A stretch of DNA of 64,000 nt, from positions 213,160-277,159 of the forward strand of contig NZ_JAHBZK010000002.1 in assembly GCF_019635465.1 (NCBI RefSeq), written 5' to 3'. The translations under genes and the position numbers were made by a program. Below, piece by piece: positions 40,079 through 48,360 of this stretch (its first letter is position 1; every line of letters begins with the position of its first letter). Source of the DNA: Hydrogenophaga sp. (GTDB lineage Bacteria; Pseudomonadota; Gammaproteobacteria; Burkholderiales; Burkholderiaceae_C). Below the pieces are notes generated by a model that had not been told where the DNA came from, did not search any database, and saw nothing but the letters and a program-made list of their open reading frames with translations.

Positions 40079-41404
40079 TCAGCGCTGCGGCATGTCCTGG
40101 TACGAGTAACCCAGGCTCACGGTGGCGTCGTCGGGGATGGGGGGCATGGTGGCGTGCCAGGCTTCCCATTGCGCGCGCAGCGAGGTCAGGCGCTCGGGCT
40201 CGCGTTTGGCGCGGTTGGCGCGCTCGCGCGCGTCCTGCGCAATGTTGAACAGGTAGTCGTGGCCGTCCACGCGCAGGTACTTCCAGTCGCCGTCGCGCAG
40301 GGCGCGCTGGCCGCGGTGGTTCATGCGCCAGTGCATGGGGCGCGCGAAGGTGGCCTCGGGCTGGCGCCACACCGGCAGCAGCGACACGCCGTCGGGCGCG
40401 TGCGAGGCCGCGGGCGCCACACCAGCGGCGTCGAGCAGCGTGCGCGAGAAGTCCATGCTCATGCCGTGCTGCGCGGTGGTGGTGCCGGCCGGCACCTGTG
40501 CGGGCCAGTGCACGATCCAGGGCACGCGGATGCCGCCTTCGGTGAGGTCCATCTTGCCGCCCACCAGCGGCCAGTTGTCCGAGAAGCGCTCGCCACCGTT
40601 GTCGCTGGTGAAGACCACGATGGTGTTCTCGGCCAGGCCATGGCGCTTGAGCGCCGCCATGATCCAGCCGATGCCCTCGTCCATGTGGTGGATCATGCGG
40701 CGGTAGCTCTCGATGTTGCCGCCGTCGAGGTGGAACAGGTTCTTCGCCACCTCGGGCGCCACGTGCGCGTCGTCGCGCGTCTCCCAGGGCCAGTGCGGCG
40801 CGGTGTAGTGCAGGCTGAGCATGAAGGGCGTGCCTGCCCTGGCGCCGTCGGCCATGCGGTCCACGTAGTCGACCGCGCGATGGCTCAGCAGATCGGTGAG
40901 GTAGCCGACCTCGGGCTTCTCTTCTTCGCCGAACCACAGGTCGTGGTCGCCGGTGCTGGAACAGTGGGTGAAATAGTCCACCCCGCCCGCCATGGGGCCG
41001 AAGAACTCTTCATAGCCCGAGCGCAGCGGCCCGAAGGCCGGTGGGTAGCCCAGGTGCCACTTGCCGATGAGTGCGGTGCGGTAGCCCGCATCGCGCAACA
41101 GCGAGGGCAGGGTGGGTTGCTCGGGTGGCAGGCCCAGGGTCTGGCTGTGGCGTGCCTTGCTGTTGATGGGCTCCTCGGCCGCGCCGCGCAGCCGGTACTG
41201 GTAGCGCATGGTCATCAGCGCAAAGCGCGTGGGCGAGCACACCGGCGAGTTGGAATAGCCTTCGTTGAACTTCAGGCCACCCTCGGCCAGCGCGTCGATG
41301 TGCGGCGAGACGCGGCCGAAGCCGGCCTCGCGTCCGCCGTAGCAACCCAGGTCGGCGTAGCCCAGGTCGTCGCAGACGATGTAGACGATGTTGGGTCGGG
41401 TCAT
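40079..41404 (-). CDS. Sulfatase (formylglycine type)
   Basis: This 441-residue alkaline-phosphatase-superfamily hydrolase has the activation motif Cys56-Ser-Pro-Thr-Arg60 (CSPTR), where Cys56 is converted to formylglycine. Metal ligands include Asp12-Asp13 in YIVCDDLGYADLG and Asp/Asn in FTSDNGG. There is no signal peptide, so it is predicted to be cytosolic, unlike many exported arylsulfatases. It lies 6 bp downstream of a Bug binding-protein gene and upstream of a SulP transporter, which suggests desulfation of an imported sulfate ester. A formylglycine-generating enzyme is not present in the window. Confidence 0.93.
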   Translation of the reverse strand: MTRPNIVYIVCDDLGYADLGCYGGREAGFGRVSPHIDALAEGGLKFNEGYSNSPVCSPTRFALMTMRYQYRLRGAAEEPINSKARHSQTLGLPPEQPTLPSLLRDAGYRTALIGKWHLGYPPAFGPLRSGYEEFFGPMAGGVDYFTHCSSTGDHDLWFGEEEKPEVGYLTDLLSHRAVDYVDRMADGARAGTPFMLSLHYTAPHWPWETRDDAHVAPEVAKNLFHLDGGNIESYRRMIHHMDEGIGWIMAALKRHGLAENTIVVFTSDNGGERFSDNWPLVGGKMDLTEGGIRVPWIVHWPAQVPAGTTTAQHGMSMDFSRTLLDAAGVAPAASHAPDGVSLLPVWRQPEATFARPMHWRMNHRGQRALRDGDWKYLRVDGHDYLFNIAQDARERANRAKREPERLTSLRAQWEAWHATMPPIPDDATVSLGYSYQDMPQR

Positions 41405-41410
41405 GCCTTC

Positions 41411-42379
41411 TTACTCGACTTTCATCCCGGTGGCTTTGACCAGCGCGCCATAGCGGTTGCGCAGGTCGTCCAGACGCTTGGCGGCGTCGGCACCGCTCAG
41501 GCCTTCGTAGAACAGGTCGAGGCTGGCCATGCGGGCCTGCACCTCGGGCACGTGCAGCGCGTCGGCAATGGCCTTGGCCATGGTCTGCACCACCGCGTCG
41601 GGCGTGGCGGCGGGCGCCATCACCAGGTACAGCACCTCTTGCTCCAGGTCTTTGAGGCCGACCTCGCCGACGGTGGGCAGATCGGGCGCGAGCTTGGAGC
41701 GTTGGCGGCTGGTGACGGCCAGGGCCTGGATCTTGCCGGCCTTGACGTGCGGCAGCATGCCCGGCGTGGCCAGCGTGCCGCCGTCCACCTCACCGGCCAG
41801 CACCGCGGTCACGGCCGGCGTATTGCCGCGGTAGGGGATGTGGTTGAGCTTGTGCTTGGTCGCCTCGTTGAACAGCTCGATCGCCAGGTGGCCCGGGCTG
41901 CCGCTGCCGGCAGAGCTGAAGTTGAAGGCCTTGGTCTTGCTCTGCTCCACCAGTTGCGGCAGGGTCTTGAGCCCGGTGGAGGGGTGCACGCCGATCAGCA
42001 GGCCCGACGAGGCCATGATGATCACCGGCTTCATGTCGCCCACCTTGAAGCCCTGGTTGGCGTACAGGTGCGGGTTGATGGTGAAGGTCGAGTCGATGCC
42101 GAACATCACCGTGTAGCCATCGGGCGCGGCCTTGGCGACCTCGGCCGCGCCGATGTTGCCGGCCGCGCCGGGCTTGTTCTCGACCACGAAGCTCTGCTTG
42201 AGCGTGCCCTGCAGCACATTGGCCACCGAGCGCGCCAGCGTGTCGGACGGACCACCGGCGGGGAAGTTGTTGACGAAGCGAACCGCTTGCGTGGGCCAGT
42301 TGCCCTGGGCGTGCAGGGCGGGGGTGGTGAGTGTGGCGGCCAGGCAGATGCCCAGCAGGGCGCGGCGGCGAGTGGTCAT
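41411..42379 (-). CDS. Bug-family (TTT) substrate-binding protein
   Basis: This 322-residue periplasmic protein has a signal peptide of about 24 residues ending ALHAQ. The Bug fold features are FVNNFPAGGPSDTLARSVA, VENKPGAAGNIGAAEVAKAAPDGYT and NHIPYRGNTPAVTAVLAGEVDG. The family binds carboxylates and amides for tripartite tricarboxylate transporters or acts as an orphan sensor. No TctA/TctB membrane genes are nearby. The sulfatase follows after 6 bp, so the ligand may be a sulfate ester. This is inference. Confidence 0.93.
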   Translation of the reverse strand: MTTRRRALLGICLAATLTTPALHAQGNWPTQAVRFVNNFPAGGPSDTLARSVANVLQGTLKQSFVVENKPGAAGNIGAAEVAKAAPDGYTVMFGIDSTFTINPHLYANQGFKVGDMKPVIIMASSGLLIGVHPSTGLKTLPQLVEQSKTKAFNFSSAGSGSPGHLAIELFNEATKHKLNHIPYRGNTPAVTAVLAGEVDGGTLATPGMLPHVKAGKIQALAVTSRQRSKLAPDLPTVGEVGLKDLEQEVLYLVMAPAATPDAVVQTMAKAIADALHVPEVQARMASLDLFYEGLSGADAAKRLDDLRNRYGALVKATGMKVE

Positions 42380-42413
42380 GTGAGTTCCTTTCGGGTGCGG
42401 TGGTCAGTGGTGC

Positions 42414-42511
42414 GATGACGAATGACTTGGGCTTTGCCCGGGATGACGAATGACCGGAGACGCAGTCATTGAAGCGGCAGCGAAGTCATTCGTCCTTCGT
42501 CATTCGTCATC
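42414..42511. repeat. GACGAAT direct and inverted repeats
   Basis: GATGACGAATGAC occurs at 42414-42426 and again at 42442-42454. Its complement GTCATTCGTC-type units occur at 42485-42494 and 42500-42509. Together they can form a long hairpin across the 132-bp gap between the two Bug genes. The right edge almost touches the stop of the upstream Bug gene (42512). The function is unknown; it could end or separate transcripts. Confidence 0.75.
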
Positions 42512-43471
42512 TCAGTCAAGCTGGATGCCGGTGGCCTTGATCGGGGCTTCCCAGCGTTTGAGGTCGGCAGCCTGGGCCGCGGCGAGTTCGGCCGAGGTCG
42601 AGCCCACGGCTTCGTAGCCCAGGCCCTTGAGGCGCTCGGCCAGGGCGGGCGATTTGACGGCGGCGCTGACGGCCTGCTGCAGCCGGTCGCGCGTGGCGGG
42701 CGCCATGCCGGCCGGGCCGTACATGGCGAACCAGGCGGTGGCCACCATGTCGATGCCGCTCTCCTTGAGCGTGGGCACCTCGGGCACCTGCGGGTCGCGC
42801 TGCTCGCCGGTCACGGCCAGGATGCGCACCTTGCCCGCGCGGTGGAACTCGGCGGTCTCGGAGACCACGTCGAACTTGTAGTCGATGTGCCCGCCCAGCA
42901 GCGCGGTGTTGGCGGGGCCACCACCCTGGAAGGGCACGTGGTTGAGCTTGGCACCCACCTGCTGCTCGAACAGCACACCCATGAAGTGCGGCAGCGTGCC
43001 CAGGCCCGGCGTGCCGTACGACGACACGCCCGGTTGCGCCTTGGCGTTGTTGATCATGTCGGTCAGCTTGGTGGCCTTGCTGGCGGGGCCCGCGACCACG
43101 CCGAACTGGAACTTGGCGATCAGCGAGACCGGGGTGAAGTCCTTCACCGCGTCGTAGTCGAGCTTCTTGTAGACATGGGGGAACAGCACCATCGGCCCGC
43201 TGGGCAGAATGATCACCGTCTGCCCGTCGGGGGCCGAGCGCTTGACCTGGCCCAGCGCGATGCGACCGCCCGCACCGGGGCGGTTCTCCACGATCACCGG
43301 GTCGTACTGGTTGTGCAGGTTCTCGCCGATCAGGCGCGCCAGCGTGTCGGCCGACCCCCCGGGCGGAAAGCCCACGACGATCTTGAGCGGGATCTTGTCT
43401 TGCGCAATGGCGCCGGTGGCGATGGTTGCCAGCAGGGCGCTGGCCAGCAGGGCACGGCGGATGGGGGTCAT
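42512..43471 (-). CDS. Bug-family (TTT) substrate-binding protein
   Basis: This 319-residue periplasmic protein has a signal of about 23 residues (ALLASALLATIATGAIAQ). Bug motifs include IVVGFPPGGSADTLARLI, VENRPGAGGRIALGQVKRSAPDGQT and NHVPFQGGGPANTALLGGHID. It is a clear paralogue of the 41411 protein, but the two differ enough to have different ligands. Its start faces the MarR gene, so it is probably the first gene of a MarR-controlled operon (Bug, Bug, sulfatase, SulP). No membrane partner is nearby. Confidence 0.93.
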   Translation of the reverse strand: MTPIRRALLASALLATIATGAIAQDKIPLKIVVGFPPGGSADTLARLIGENLHNQYDPVIVENRPGAGGRIALGQVKRSAPDGQTVIILPSGPMVLFPHVYKKLDYDAVKDFTPVSLIAKFQFGVVAGPASKATKLTDMINNAKAQPGVSSYGTPGLGTLPHFMGVLFEQQVGAKLNHVPFQGGGPANTALLGGHIDYKFDVVSETAEFHRAGKVRILAVTGEQRDPQVPEVPTLKESGIDMVATAWFAMYGPAGMAPATRDRLQQAVSAAVKSPALAERLKGLGYEAVGSTSAELAAAQAADLKRWEAPIKATGIQLD

Positions 43472-43554
43472 GTGTGTGTCTCCTCGCGAATGGGTGGCGA
43501 TGGGTGGATCAACGCGGGTGTTTCCCCGCTGGAGCCGGCCATCCTAGGCAGTCA

Positions 43555-43583
43555 CAATCGATTGCAGAAATCAACCATTGCAG
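43555..43583. promoter_or_regulatory. Candidate MarR operator
   Basis: A perfect 10-bp palindrome CAATCGATTG (43555-43564) is followed by two ATTGCAG direct copies (43561-43567 and 43577-43583) spaced 16 bp. It lies in the 124-bp gap between the divergent Bug and MarR genes, 12-40 bp upstream of the MarR start, overlapping the probable promoter. MarR proteins usually bind 16-20-bp imperfect palindromes. The exact half-sites are inference. Confidence 0.5.
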
Positions 43584-43595
43584 GGGTTTACCCGC

Positions 43596-44114
43596 ATGCC
43601 CATGGACCGCGCCGCGGCCGACACCCTCGCCCACCCCGATCACCAGGCCGAGTTCCTGCTCTACCGGCTCTACCGCATCCACGTCACGGCGGGGCGCAAG
43701 GTGGTGCAGATGTGCGACGAGCGCCACGGCATCACGCGGCGCGAATGGCGCGTGCTGTCCTTCCTGGCCGAGAACGAAGGCGTGCCGTCGTCCGAACTGG
43801 CCGAGCGCGCCATGCTCGACCGCGCGCGCACCTCGCGCACGCTGACCGCGCTGGCCGACAAGCAACTCATCGAGCGACGCCCCAAACCCAGCGACCGGCG
43901 CGAGGTGCACATCTTTCTGAGCGAACGCGGCCGCGCGGTGCATGACGACGTGTTCCCACGCATCGCGGCCATCAACCGCGAACTGGTGGCCGAGCTCAGC
44001 GCCGAAGAGCGCGCCGTTCTCGACCGCGCCGTGGCGCGGATCCAGGCCACGGCCGACCGGATGCTGGCCGGCGCGCCGCCGCTGGCGCGCGACAACCCGG
44101 ACGACGAGCCCTGA
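43596..44114 (+). CDS. MarR-family transcriptional regulator
   Basis: This 172-residue regulator has the MarR winged helix. Its recognition region is SSELAERAMLDRARTSRTLTALADKQLIERRPKPSDRREVHIFLSERGR (residues about 65-115), with helical dimerisation ends. The ATG at 43596 has AGGGG nine bases upstream. An ATG at 43578 would add MQGFTR without a ribosome site. It is divergent from the Bug/sulfatase genes, the usual arrangement for a ligand-relieved repressor of that operon. The ligand is unknown. Confidence 0.92.
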   Translation: MPMDRAAADTLAHPDHQAEFLLYRLYRIHVTAGRKVVQMCDERHGITRREWRVLSFLAENEGVPSSELAERAMLDRARTSRTLTALADKQLIERRPKPSDRREVHIFLSERGRAVHDDVFPRIAAINRELVAELSAEERAVLDRAVARIQATADRMLAGAPPLARDNPDDEP

Positions 44115-44121
44115 GCTCGCC

Positions 44122-44133
44122 GGGGCCGGCCCC
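44122..44133. terminator. GC-rich palindrome between convergent genes
   Basis: The 12-bp perfect palindrome GGGGCCGGCCCC fills the 19-bp space between the stops of the MarR gene (44114) and the SHOCT gene (44134), and touches both. It has no T-run on either strand, so it may only slow or help rho-dependent termination. Confidence 0.3.
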
Positions 44134-44373
44134 TCAGACCGGGTGCTTGCGCAGCAGCGCCGCGCGTTGCTCGAATTCTTCGGGTGTGATGTCGCCGCTG
44201 GCCAGGCGGCGTTTCAGGATGTCCATCGGGGTGTCGGGCGGGGTCGGACCTTGTGACGCGTCACGCGACGTGCCGCTGTTGCGCAAGACCAGGAACACCC
44301 CCACACCGATGACCAGCCAGACGAGCCACCAACCCAGGTGCATGCCGGCCATGTAGCCGTGGTCGTAGAACAT
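44134..44373 (-). CDS. Small membrane protein with SHOCT domain
   Basis: This 79-residue protein has one transmembrane helix at about 13-31 (HLGWWLVWLVIGVGVFLVL). A C-terminal SHOCT motif follows at about 49-77 (DILKRRLASGDITPEEFEQRAALL). SHOCT segments are short oligomerisation or anchor elements found at the ends of many bacterial membrane proteins. The family is common, and its function is not established. It is convergent with the MarR gene. A 247-bp gap with no recognisable gene separates it from the exchanger. Confidence 0.85.
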   Translation of the reverse strand: MFYDHGYMAGMHLGWWLVWLVIGVGVFLVLRNSGTSRDASQGPTPPDTPMDILKRRLASGDITPEEFEQRAALLRKHPV

Positions 44374-44620
44374 TGCCGACTCCTTTGCTGCAAGGGCAGC
44401 TGTCGGTCACTGTCACGCCCTGCCCACCTGCGTGGTGTGAGGCGTGAGCGACCGAAGCATGCTAGGTCGGTCGCTTGTCGGTGTGTTGACCTGGATCAAG
44501 CGAGGGCTGTGCCCCGGTGCCTGTGCAGATGCGCCTCACGGCCTGAATGCCGGACGTGCGCCTGGATCTTCGTCGCTGCCCTGGGTTGGCCGGGCAGCCG
44601 ATCTGGGGTGGACGGTCACT

Positions 44621-45703
44621 TCAGCGTTTGCCGCTGCCCCGCACCATCACCACCACCATCGTCACCACCGTCAGTGGCACGACGAAGCTGAGCATCACGG
44701 TGGAGAACGCGCTCAGCGCTGCCGCGTGGTGCTGGGCCGCCAGCACCAGGTAGGTGGTGTAGGCGAGGTAGTAGCCGACGAACACGGCACCTTCCCAGCG
44801 CGCGATCTCCCGGCCGCTGATGAACACCGGCAGGCAGGCCAGCGACACCGCTACCATCACCCACAGGTCGAAGTGCAGCACCGGCGCTGGAACCTGCAGA
44901 CCCTGGCTGCCGGCCACCAGGCCCGAGATGCCGATACAGCCCAGGATGTTGAACGTGTTGCTGCCGACCACGTTGCCCACGGCCATGTCGCGCTCGCCCT
45001 TGAAAGCGGCCATCAGCGAGGTGGCGATCTCGGGCATGGAGGTGCCCAGCGCCACCACGGTGAGGCCGATCACCACGTCGGACTGCCCCAGCATTTGCGC
45101 GAAGGCCACGGCGGCGTGCACCAGCGCCTGTGCGCCGCCCACCAGCAGGGCCATGCCAGCGGCGATCAGCAGCAACTGCACCCACCAGCGTGCATCCCAG
45201 GCGCCGGTTTTCGCTGGGGCCACGCCGGTGTCGTAACTGCCACCGGCGCCGCTACCGGCGCGGCGCGACTGCACGATGAGAAAGACGGTGTAGGCCACCA
45301 TACCCGCGCACAGCACCGCGGCTTCGTACCAGCGGACGGTGCCATCGATGGCGAACACCAGCAGCAGCACGGCCGCGCCGATCATGATGGGCGCTTCCTG
45401 GCGGATCAGCTGCACGTTGACCGCCAGTGGCGTGATCACGGCCGACACGCCCAGGATCAGCAGCACGTTGAGCACGTTGGAGCCGACCACGTTGCCGATG
45501 GCGATGTCGGTCTGGCCGCTGGCCACCGCGCCGACCGAGACCGCCAGCTCGGGCGCACTGGTGCCGAAGGCGACGATGGTCAGGCCCACCACCAGTGGCG
45601 ACAGGCCAAAGGAAAGCGCCAGCTTCGAGGCGCCGCGCACCAGCAGCTCGGCGCCCGCTATCAGCCCCGCGATGCCGGCCGCGAAGATCAACAGGTTGGT
45701 CAT
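44621..45703 (-). CDS. Calcium/sodium antiporter (YrbG-like, CaCA superfamily)
   Basis: This 360-residue inner-membrane exchanger has two inverted five-helix repeats. The alpha-1 motif is LTIVAFGTSAPELAVS with GNVVGSNVLN and the alpha-2 motif is LTVVALGTSMPEIATS with GNVVGSNTFN. Both acidic residues (Glu of PEL/PEI) needed for cation exchange are present. The C-terminus is short and basic. It probably expels Ca2+ using Na+ or H+. The gene appears monocistronic, and its promoter lies in the 46-bp gap to the peroxiredoxin-like gene or further upstream. Confidence 0.92.
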   Translation of the reverse strand: MTNLLIFAAGIAGLIAGAELLVRGASKLALSFGLSPLVVGLTIVAFGTSAPELAVSVGAVASGQTDIAIGNVVGSNVLNVLLILGVSAVITPLAVNVQLIRQEAPIMIGAAVLLLVFAIDGTVRWYEAAVLCAGMVAYTVFLIVQSRRAGSGAGGSYDTGVAPAKTGAWDARWWVQLLLIAAGMALLVGGAQALVHAAVAFAQMLGQSDVVIGLTVVALGTSMPEIATSLMAAFKGERDMAVGNVVGSNTFNILGCIGISGLVAGSQGLQVPAPVLHFDLWVMVAVSLACLPVFISGREIARWEGAVFVGYYLAYTTYLVLAAQHHAAALSAFSTVMLSFVVPLTVVTMVVVMVRGSGKR

Positions 45704-45749
45704 GGGGCGCAGTATCGCGCGCCCGCATGACAGGGCGGCGCAGGCGGAC

Positions 45750-46304
45750 TCAGGCCGGCACGGCCTGGTCGTATTCGCCGCGTGCGGGGTAGTCCTTGGC
45801 GATGGCGAAGTCCACCGCGGCCAGCAGCTCGTCGAAGTGCGGGCGTGCGAACGGCATGGTCTGCACGGCGCCGTAGTACAGCGTGCCGTCCGGTCGCACC
45901 AGATAGACCGCCGGCTCCGAGAACAAGGCGGGCTCCTCGATGCCGATCGAGGTGGTGCCGCGCGAGGTGCTGATGTACAGGCCCCATTGGCGCGCCAGGC
46001 TCAGCGGCAGGCTGTGCGCAAACGGCAGGTCGGGGGCGCGCACCTTGTCGGCCATGCCTTGCGCGCGCTCGGCGGTGTCGCTGGAGACGGCGACCACGCG
46101 CACGCCGCGTTGCACGAAGTCGGGCAACAGGCGACCGAGTTCGAGCAGGTACTTGTGGCAGATGGGACAGTGCAGGCCGCGGTAGAACACCACCAGGGTG
46201 AAGCGCTCGGGCACCGATTGCATCAGGTCGAAGTCGCCGTGCGCAAGCGTGGGCAGTTGCAGCGGGGGCACTGGCTGGCGCGGCATCAGGACGCTGGGGG
46301 TCAT
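45750..46304 (-). CDS. Peroxiredoxin-like (AhpC/TSA-fold) protein
   Basis: This 184-residue thioredoxin-fold protein has the active-site motif Cys46-Pro-Ile-Cys49 in VVFYRGLHCPICHKYLLEL. A C-x-x-C pair replaces the usual TxxC peroxiredoxin site, so reduction of a peroxide or disulfide is likely but the exact activity is open. The ATG at 46304 has GGAG six bases upstream. A longer in-frame reading to 46562 would pass through the divergent promoter and lacks a site. There is no signal peptide, so it is cytosolic. Confidence 0.85.
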   Translation of the reverse strand: MTPSVLMPRQPVPPLQLPTLAHGDFDLMQSVPERFTLVVFYRGLHCPICHKYLLELGRLLPDFVQRGVRVVAVSSDTAERAQGMADKVRAPDLPFAHSLPLSLARQWGLYISTSRGTTSIGIEEPALFSEPAVYLVRPDGTLYYGAVQTMPFARPHFDELLAAVDFAIAKDYPARGEYDQAVPA

Positions 46305-46666
46305 GGGGGTCTCCGTGGGTGGCCTGTGAAGGCGCGCACTGTAGGCCGCTCGCGCTGGCGCGGCTTGCCTTGCAGATTTGGGCCCACCTGCCGCAGGGCA
46401 ATTGGTCCGCCACGCTGCAGCGCAGGCGCCGATAATGCAGGGCTGCCCCGGTGGTCGTTGCGCGCGCAACCATTTCGCCGGCCCTTGCTGGCGACAACCG
46501 TGCCGATCCCCTGAGTCGGCGCTGCACCCGGTTGCGTTCGCCACATCGGGCCGTGCCGCCACCGGCTTTCATCGTCCCCGACGCTTCGCACTGCCTCACC
46601 TGTCGTCCTCGCGCTCACGCGTCGGCAGCGCATTGGCGAAGCCGTCGCACTGGAGGAGAAGAACGC
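46305..46666. other. Divergent intergenic region (362 bp)
   Basis: This gap separates the start of the peroxiredoxin-like gene (minus) from the BCCT gene (plus) and must hold promoters for both. The one structure I can see is the 14-bp perfect palindrome GTTGCGCGCGCAAC (46457-46470), a possible regulator site. No RNA gene, repeat family or short coding sequence is convincing. Confidence 0.6.
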
Positions 46667-48241
46667 ATGGAACTCATGATCTCGGCCGGGTTGATCCTGG
46701 CCATCGTGCTCTGGGGGGTCATTGCACCGGCCTCGCTGGGCTCGGCCTTTGACACCGCGCTGTCGGTCATCACGCGAGACTTTGGCTGGTTCTACCTGTG
46801 GGTGGTGCTGGGCCTGGTGGTGATGGCGCTGGTGCTGGCCGTCAGCCGCTATGGCGACCTCAAGCTCGGCGGCGAAGACGAAGAGCCCGAGTTCTCGCTG
46901 GGCGCCTGGTTCGCCATGCTGTTTGCCGCCGGCATGGGTATCGGCCTGGTGTTCTGGGGTGTGGCCGAGCCGATCTCGCACTACGGCGCGCCGCCCCCCG
47001 GCATTGCCCCACACACACCCGAGGCGGCGCACGCGGCCATGCGCTACAGCTTCTTTCACTGGGGCCTGCACCCCTGGGCGGTGTACAGCGTGGTGGCCCT
47101 GGCCATTGCCTTCTTCCAGTTCCGCAAGGGCGGCTCGGCCCTGGTGAGCACGGCGGTGCAGTCGCTGCCCTGGCGCTTTGCCAAGGGCCTGGCACCCATG
47201 GTCAATGTGCTGGCGGTCATCGCCACCGCGTTCGGCGTGGCCGCCTCGCTTGGCATGGGCGCGCTGCAGATCAACAGTGGCCTGGCCGCGGTGGCAGGCG
47301 TACCGGTGGGCGAGGCCTCGCAGGTCGCGATCATCGTGGTGACGACGGTGTTGTTCCTGGCTTCGGCCATCACCGGCGTGGCGCGCGGCATCAAGTGGCT
47401 CTCGACCTTCAACCTGATCGTAGCGGCCCTGCTGGCGCTGGCGGTGTTTGTGCTCGGCCCGACGGTGGCGATCATCGACACCTTCACCACCACGCTGGGT
47501 AACTACGCCAGCGAGTTCGTGCGCATGAGTCTGCGCATGACGCCGTTCCGCGACAGCGGCTGGGTGGGTGGCTGGACGGTCTTCTACTGGGCCTGGTGGG
47601 TGAGCTGGTCGCCCTTCGTGGGCCTGTTCATTGCGCGCGTGTCGCGCGGTCGCAGCATTCGCGAGTTCATCGTCGGCACGGTGCTGGCGCCCACGCTGGC
47701 GGCCTTCGTCTGGTTCTCGGTGTTCGGGGGTACGGCGCTCAACCTGGAAATCATGCGCAATGTGCCGATCGCCGAGGCGGTGTCGGCCGATGTGTCGACG
47801 GCGCTGTTTGCCCTGTTCGACGTGTTGCCCATGAGCGCCTTGCTCGCCGGCGTGGCCACAGTGCTGGTGCTGGTGTTCTTCGTCACCTCGGGCGATTCGG
47901 CCGTGCTGGTGCTGGGCATGATGAGCACGCAGGGCAATCAGAACCCGCCGCCGCGCGTGAAGATCGTCTGGGGTGTGCTGGTGGCCGGCATCGCCATCTC
48001 GCTGCTGCTGGCCGGCGGCCTCAAGGCAGTGCAGACCGCCACCATCGTGTTTGCGCTGCCTTTCACCGTGGTGATCGTGCTGATGGCCGTGGCGCTGTGG
48101 CGCGGCGTGCGCGAGGACTGGAACGAAGAGCAGCGACAGGAGCGCGCCGTGCGACGACGCATGCGCACCCTGACGCAAGGCGACGCACCGACAGGCCATG
48201 GCCATGGGGCACTGACCGGCGCGCAAAGTGCCGAACGCTGA
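46667..48241 (+). CDS. BCCT-family transporter (betaine/choline/carnitine type)
   Basis: This 524-residue transporter has about 12 TM helices. The family signature is WFAMLFAAGMGIGLVFWGVAEP, and the aromatic segment YWAWWVSWSPFVGLFIARVSRGRSIREF contributes the trimethylammonium site in BetP/CaiT. The ATG at 46667 has TGGAGGAGAA just upstream; an earlier in-frame ATG lies at 46451 in the non-coding gap. The C-terminal cytoplasmic tail is about 40 residues with basic stretches, possibly osmosensing as in BetP. The substrate is probably glycine betaine or a related quaternary amine. Confidence 0.93.
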   Translation: MELMISAGLILAIVLWGVIAPASLGSAFDTALSVITRDFGWFYLWVVLGLVVMALVLAVSRYGDLKLGGEDEEPEFSLGAWFAMLFAAGMGIGLVFWGVAEPISHYGAPPPGIAPHTPEAAHAAMRYSFFHWGLHPWAVYSVVALAIAFFQFRKGGSALVSTAVQSLPWRFAKGLAPMVNVLAVIATAFGVAASLGMGALQINSGLAAVAGVPVGEASQVAIIVVTTVLFLASAITGVARGIKWLSTFNLIVAALLALAVFVLGPTVAIIDTFTTTLGNYASEFVRMSLRMTPFRDSGWVGGWTVFYWAWWVSWSPFVGLFIARVSRGRSIREFIVGTVLAPTLAAFVWFSVFGGTALNLEIMRNVPIAEAVSADVSTALFALFDVLPMSALLAGVATVLVLVFFVTSGDSAVLVLGMMSTQGNQNPPPRVKIVWGVLVAGIAISLLLAGGLKAVQTATIVFALPFTVVIVLMAVALWRGVREDWNEEQRQERAVRRRMRTLTQGDAPTGHGHGALTGAQSAER

Positions 48242-48266
48242 CCACCCATGGTCTGTTCTGCGTTGA

Positions 48267-48354
48267 GCGTTGAGGGTTGAGCGGCCAGACTCGCGGCACC
48301 CTCGCGCCCAACGCCCAACGCCCAACGCCCAACGCCCAACGCCCAACGCCCAAC
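48267..48354. repeat. Dispersed element with seven GCCCAAC tandem copies
   Basis: The flank GCGTTGAGGG...GAGCGGCCA...GGCACCCT (from 48267) is followed by seven perfect GCCCAAC copies (48306-48354). It matches the element at 39972-40073, where there are nine copies, in the same orientation. It ends 6 bp before the ATG of the MarC gene and so occupies the space where a ribosome site would normally be. Confidence 0.85.
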
Positions 48355-48360
48355 GCCACC

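Noticed and set aside
38214-41404. A single sulfate operon from the sulfatase and SulP genes as a certainty
   Set aside because: The 182-bp gap with a repeat array between them may separate transcripts. I therefore report the unit only as inference.
44374-44620. Possible small gene or RNA in the 247-bp gap before the exchanger
   Set aside because: No frame with conserved motifs and no clear hairpin or promoter set was found.
44641-44680. CAC/CAT-rich stretch that looks like a His-tag or metal-binding coding repeat
   Set aside because: It is the complement of the Val/Met-rich C-terminus of the calcium/sodium exchanger, so the apparent His run is only in the antisense frame.
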